The position numbers and the translations under genes were made by a program. Source: JBBQZL01 sp038207745 (GTDB lineage Bacteria; Actinomycetota; Thermoleophilia; Solirubrobacterales; 70-9). Taken from it: a stretch of 13,781 bases of DNA. The notes beneath the pieces were generated by a model, which did not search any database, was not told the DNA's origin, and saw only the letters and a list, made by a program, of their open reading frames with translations. The stretch spans positions 1-13,781 of the forward strand of contig JBBQZL010000049.1 of NCBI GenBank assembly GCA_038207745.1. Reading direction: 5' to 3'. This document shows, piece after piece, positions 13,169 to 13,781 of this stretch. The first letter of the stretch is position 1; each line of letters starts with the position of its first letter.

Positions 13169-13781
13169 CTAGTACCGGTAGTGGTCCGGCTTGTACGGAC
13201 CGTCGACCGGAATGCCGAGGTAGGCGGACTGCTCGGGTGTCAACTCGGTCAGACGTACGCCGAGCGCACCGAGGTGCAGTCGCGCGACCTTCTCGTCGAG
13301 ATGCTTGGGGAGAACGTGGACGGTGTTCTCGTAGTCGTCTGCATTGCCGAACAGCTCGATCTGGGCGATCGTCTGATTGGCGAACGAGTTCGACATCACG
13401 AAGGAGGGGTGGCCGGTCGCGTTGCCGAGGTTGAGAAGCCGGCCCTCGGAGAGCACGATCACGGTGTGGCCGTCCGGGAAGCGCCACTCGTCGACCTGCG
13501 GCTTGACGTTGTTGCGTTCAACAACCTCGAGCTTCTCGAGTCCTGCGATATCGATCTCGTTGTCGAAGTGACCGATGTTGCCGACGATCGCCTGATGCTT
13601 CATCCGGCCCATGTCGTCAACGGTGATGATGTCCTTGTTGCCTGTCGCGGTGACGAAGATGTCGGCGGTGTGGATGACATCATCGAGCTTGGCGACCTGA
13701 TAGCCCTCCATCGCCGCCTGCAGTGCGCAGATCGGGTCGATCTCGGTGATGATCACCCGTGCGCCCTGGCCCTTGAGTGAG
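13169..13781 (-). CDS. ahcY: Adenosylhomocysteinase, C-terminal part (cut by window edge)
   Basis: The C-terminal 203 residues of S-adenosyl-L-homocysteine hydrolase are visible; the frame stays open to the window end, so the N-terminal half (typical total about 430-490 residues) lies outside. The enzyme splits adenosylhomocysteine to adenosine and homocysteine with NAD as a bound cofactor, and so relieves product inhibition of methyltransferases. Diagnostic segments are T-E-I-D-P-I-C-A-L-Q-A-A-M-E-G (cofactor-domain linker), T-A-T-G-N-K-D-I-I, G-N-I-G-H-F-D-N-E-I-D, H-P-S-F-V-M-S-N-S-F (substrate-binding His), L-P-K-H-L-D-E-K-V-A and the canonical C-terminal K-P-D-H-Y-R-Y. The C-terminal Lys/Tyr that reach the NAD site of the neighbouring subunit are present, so this end is intact. 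It is followed after 12 bp by the NTF2-like gene. Confidence 0.97.
   Translation of the reverse strand, partial: SLKGQGARVIITEIDPICALQAAMEGYQVAKLDDVIHTADIFVTATGNKDIITVDDMGRMKHQAIVGNIGHFDNEIDIAGLEKLEVVERNNVKPQVDEWRFPDGHTVIVLSEGRLLNLGNATGHPSFVMSNSFANQTIAQIELFGNADDYENTVHVLPKHLDEKVARLHLGALGVRLTELTPEQSAYLGIPVDGPYKPDHYRY

Noticed and set aside
12533..13780. A 415-codon open frame on the + strand
   Set aside because: It is antisense to adenosylhomocysteinase, the NTF2-like gene and the start of hbd, all with clear family motifs. Long antisense frames are common at this GC content, and the translation shows no domain.

Overview
The window is a GC-rich, gene-dense bacterial chromosome segment of housekeeping and accessory metabolic genes. 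The high GC content, frequent GTG starts, start codons lying only 6-9 nt downstream of -10-like hexamers (leaderless style) and the gene families point to an actinobacterium. A Thermoleophilia/Solirubrobacterales-type lineage is my guess from the look of the proteins, not something I can prove. There is no CRISPR array, IS element or phage gene. No stretch longer than 300 bases lacks a gene; the longest non-coding stretch (1355-1538) holds a tRNA.

Left part (1-5121, mostly + strand). A lipoprotein with a PQQ-type beta-propeller (101-1354) is followed by tRNA-Trp(CCA) on the minus strand. Next comes a translationally coupled pair: a HemY/amine-oxidase-like FAD oxidoreductase and an exported right-handed beta-helix protein, joined by an ATGA overlap. 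A DHFR/RibD-C-family reductase follows; its best start is a non-standard ATC codon behind a perfect AGGAGG.

Middle (5122-9334). Two tRNA-Leu genes (UAG, minus; CAA, plus) flank an orphan 4-TM membrane protein whose promoter carries a long dyad. Then come a membrane-embedded M28 metallopeptidase and acetoacetyl-CoA synthetase.

Right part (9331-13781, all minus strand). Reading in the direction of transcription, these are adenosylhomocysteinase (cut by the window edge), an NTF2/SnoaL-like protein 12 bp behind it, 3-hydroxybutyryl-CoA dehydrogenase, an acyl-CoA carboxylase beta subunit 21 bp behind that, and a PAP2-family membrane phosphatase. The phosphatase converges on the acetoacetyl-CoA synthetase gene, and the two share a CTAG as their stop codons.

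The metabolic theme on the right is short-chain acyl-CoA chemistry: activation of acetoacetate, acetoacetyl-CoA/3-hydroxybutyryl-CoA interconversion and acyl-CoA carboxylation, beside the S-adenosylmethionine cycle. I see no convincing wholly new multi-gene system. The most unusual items are the ATC start, the leaderless promoter set with adjacent dyads, the M28 enzyme with membrane helices inside its catalytic domain, the PAP2 protein lacking a motif-3 arginine, and the oxidoreductase/beta-helix pair of unknown purpose.
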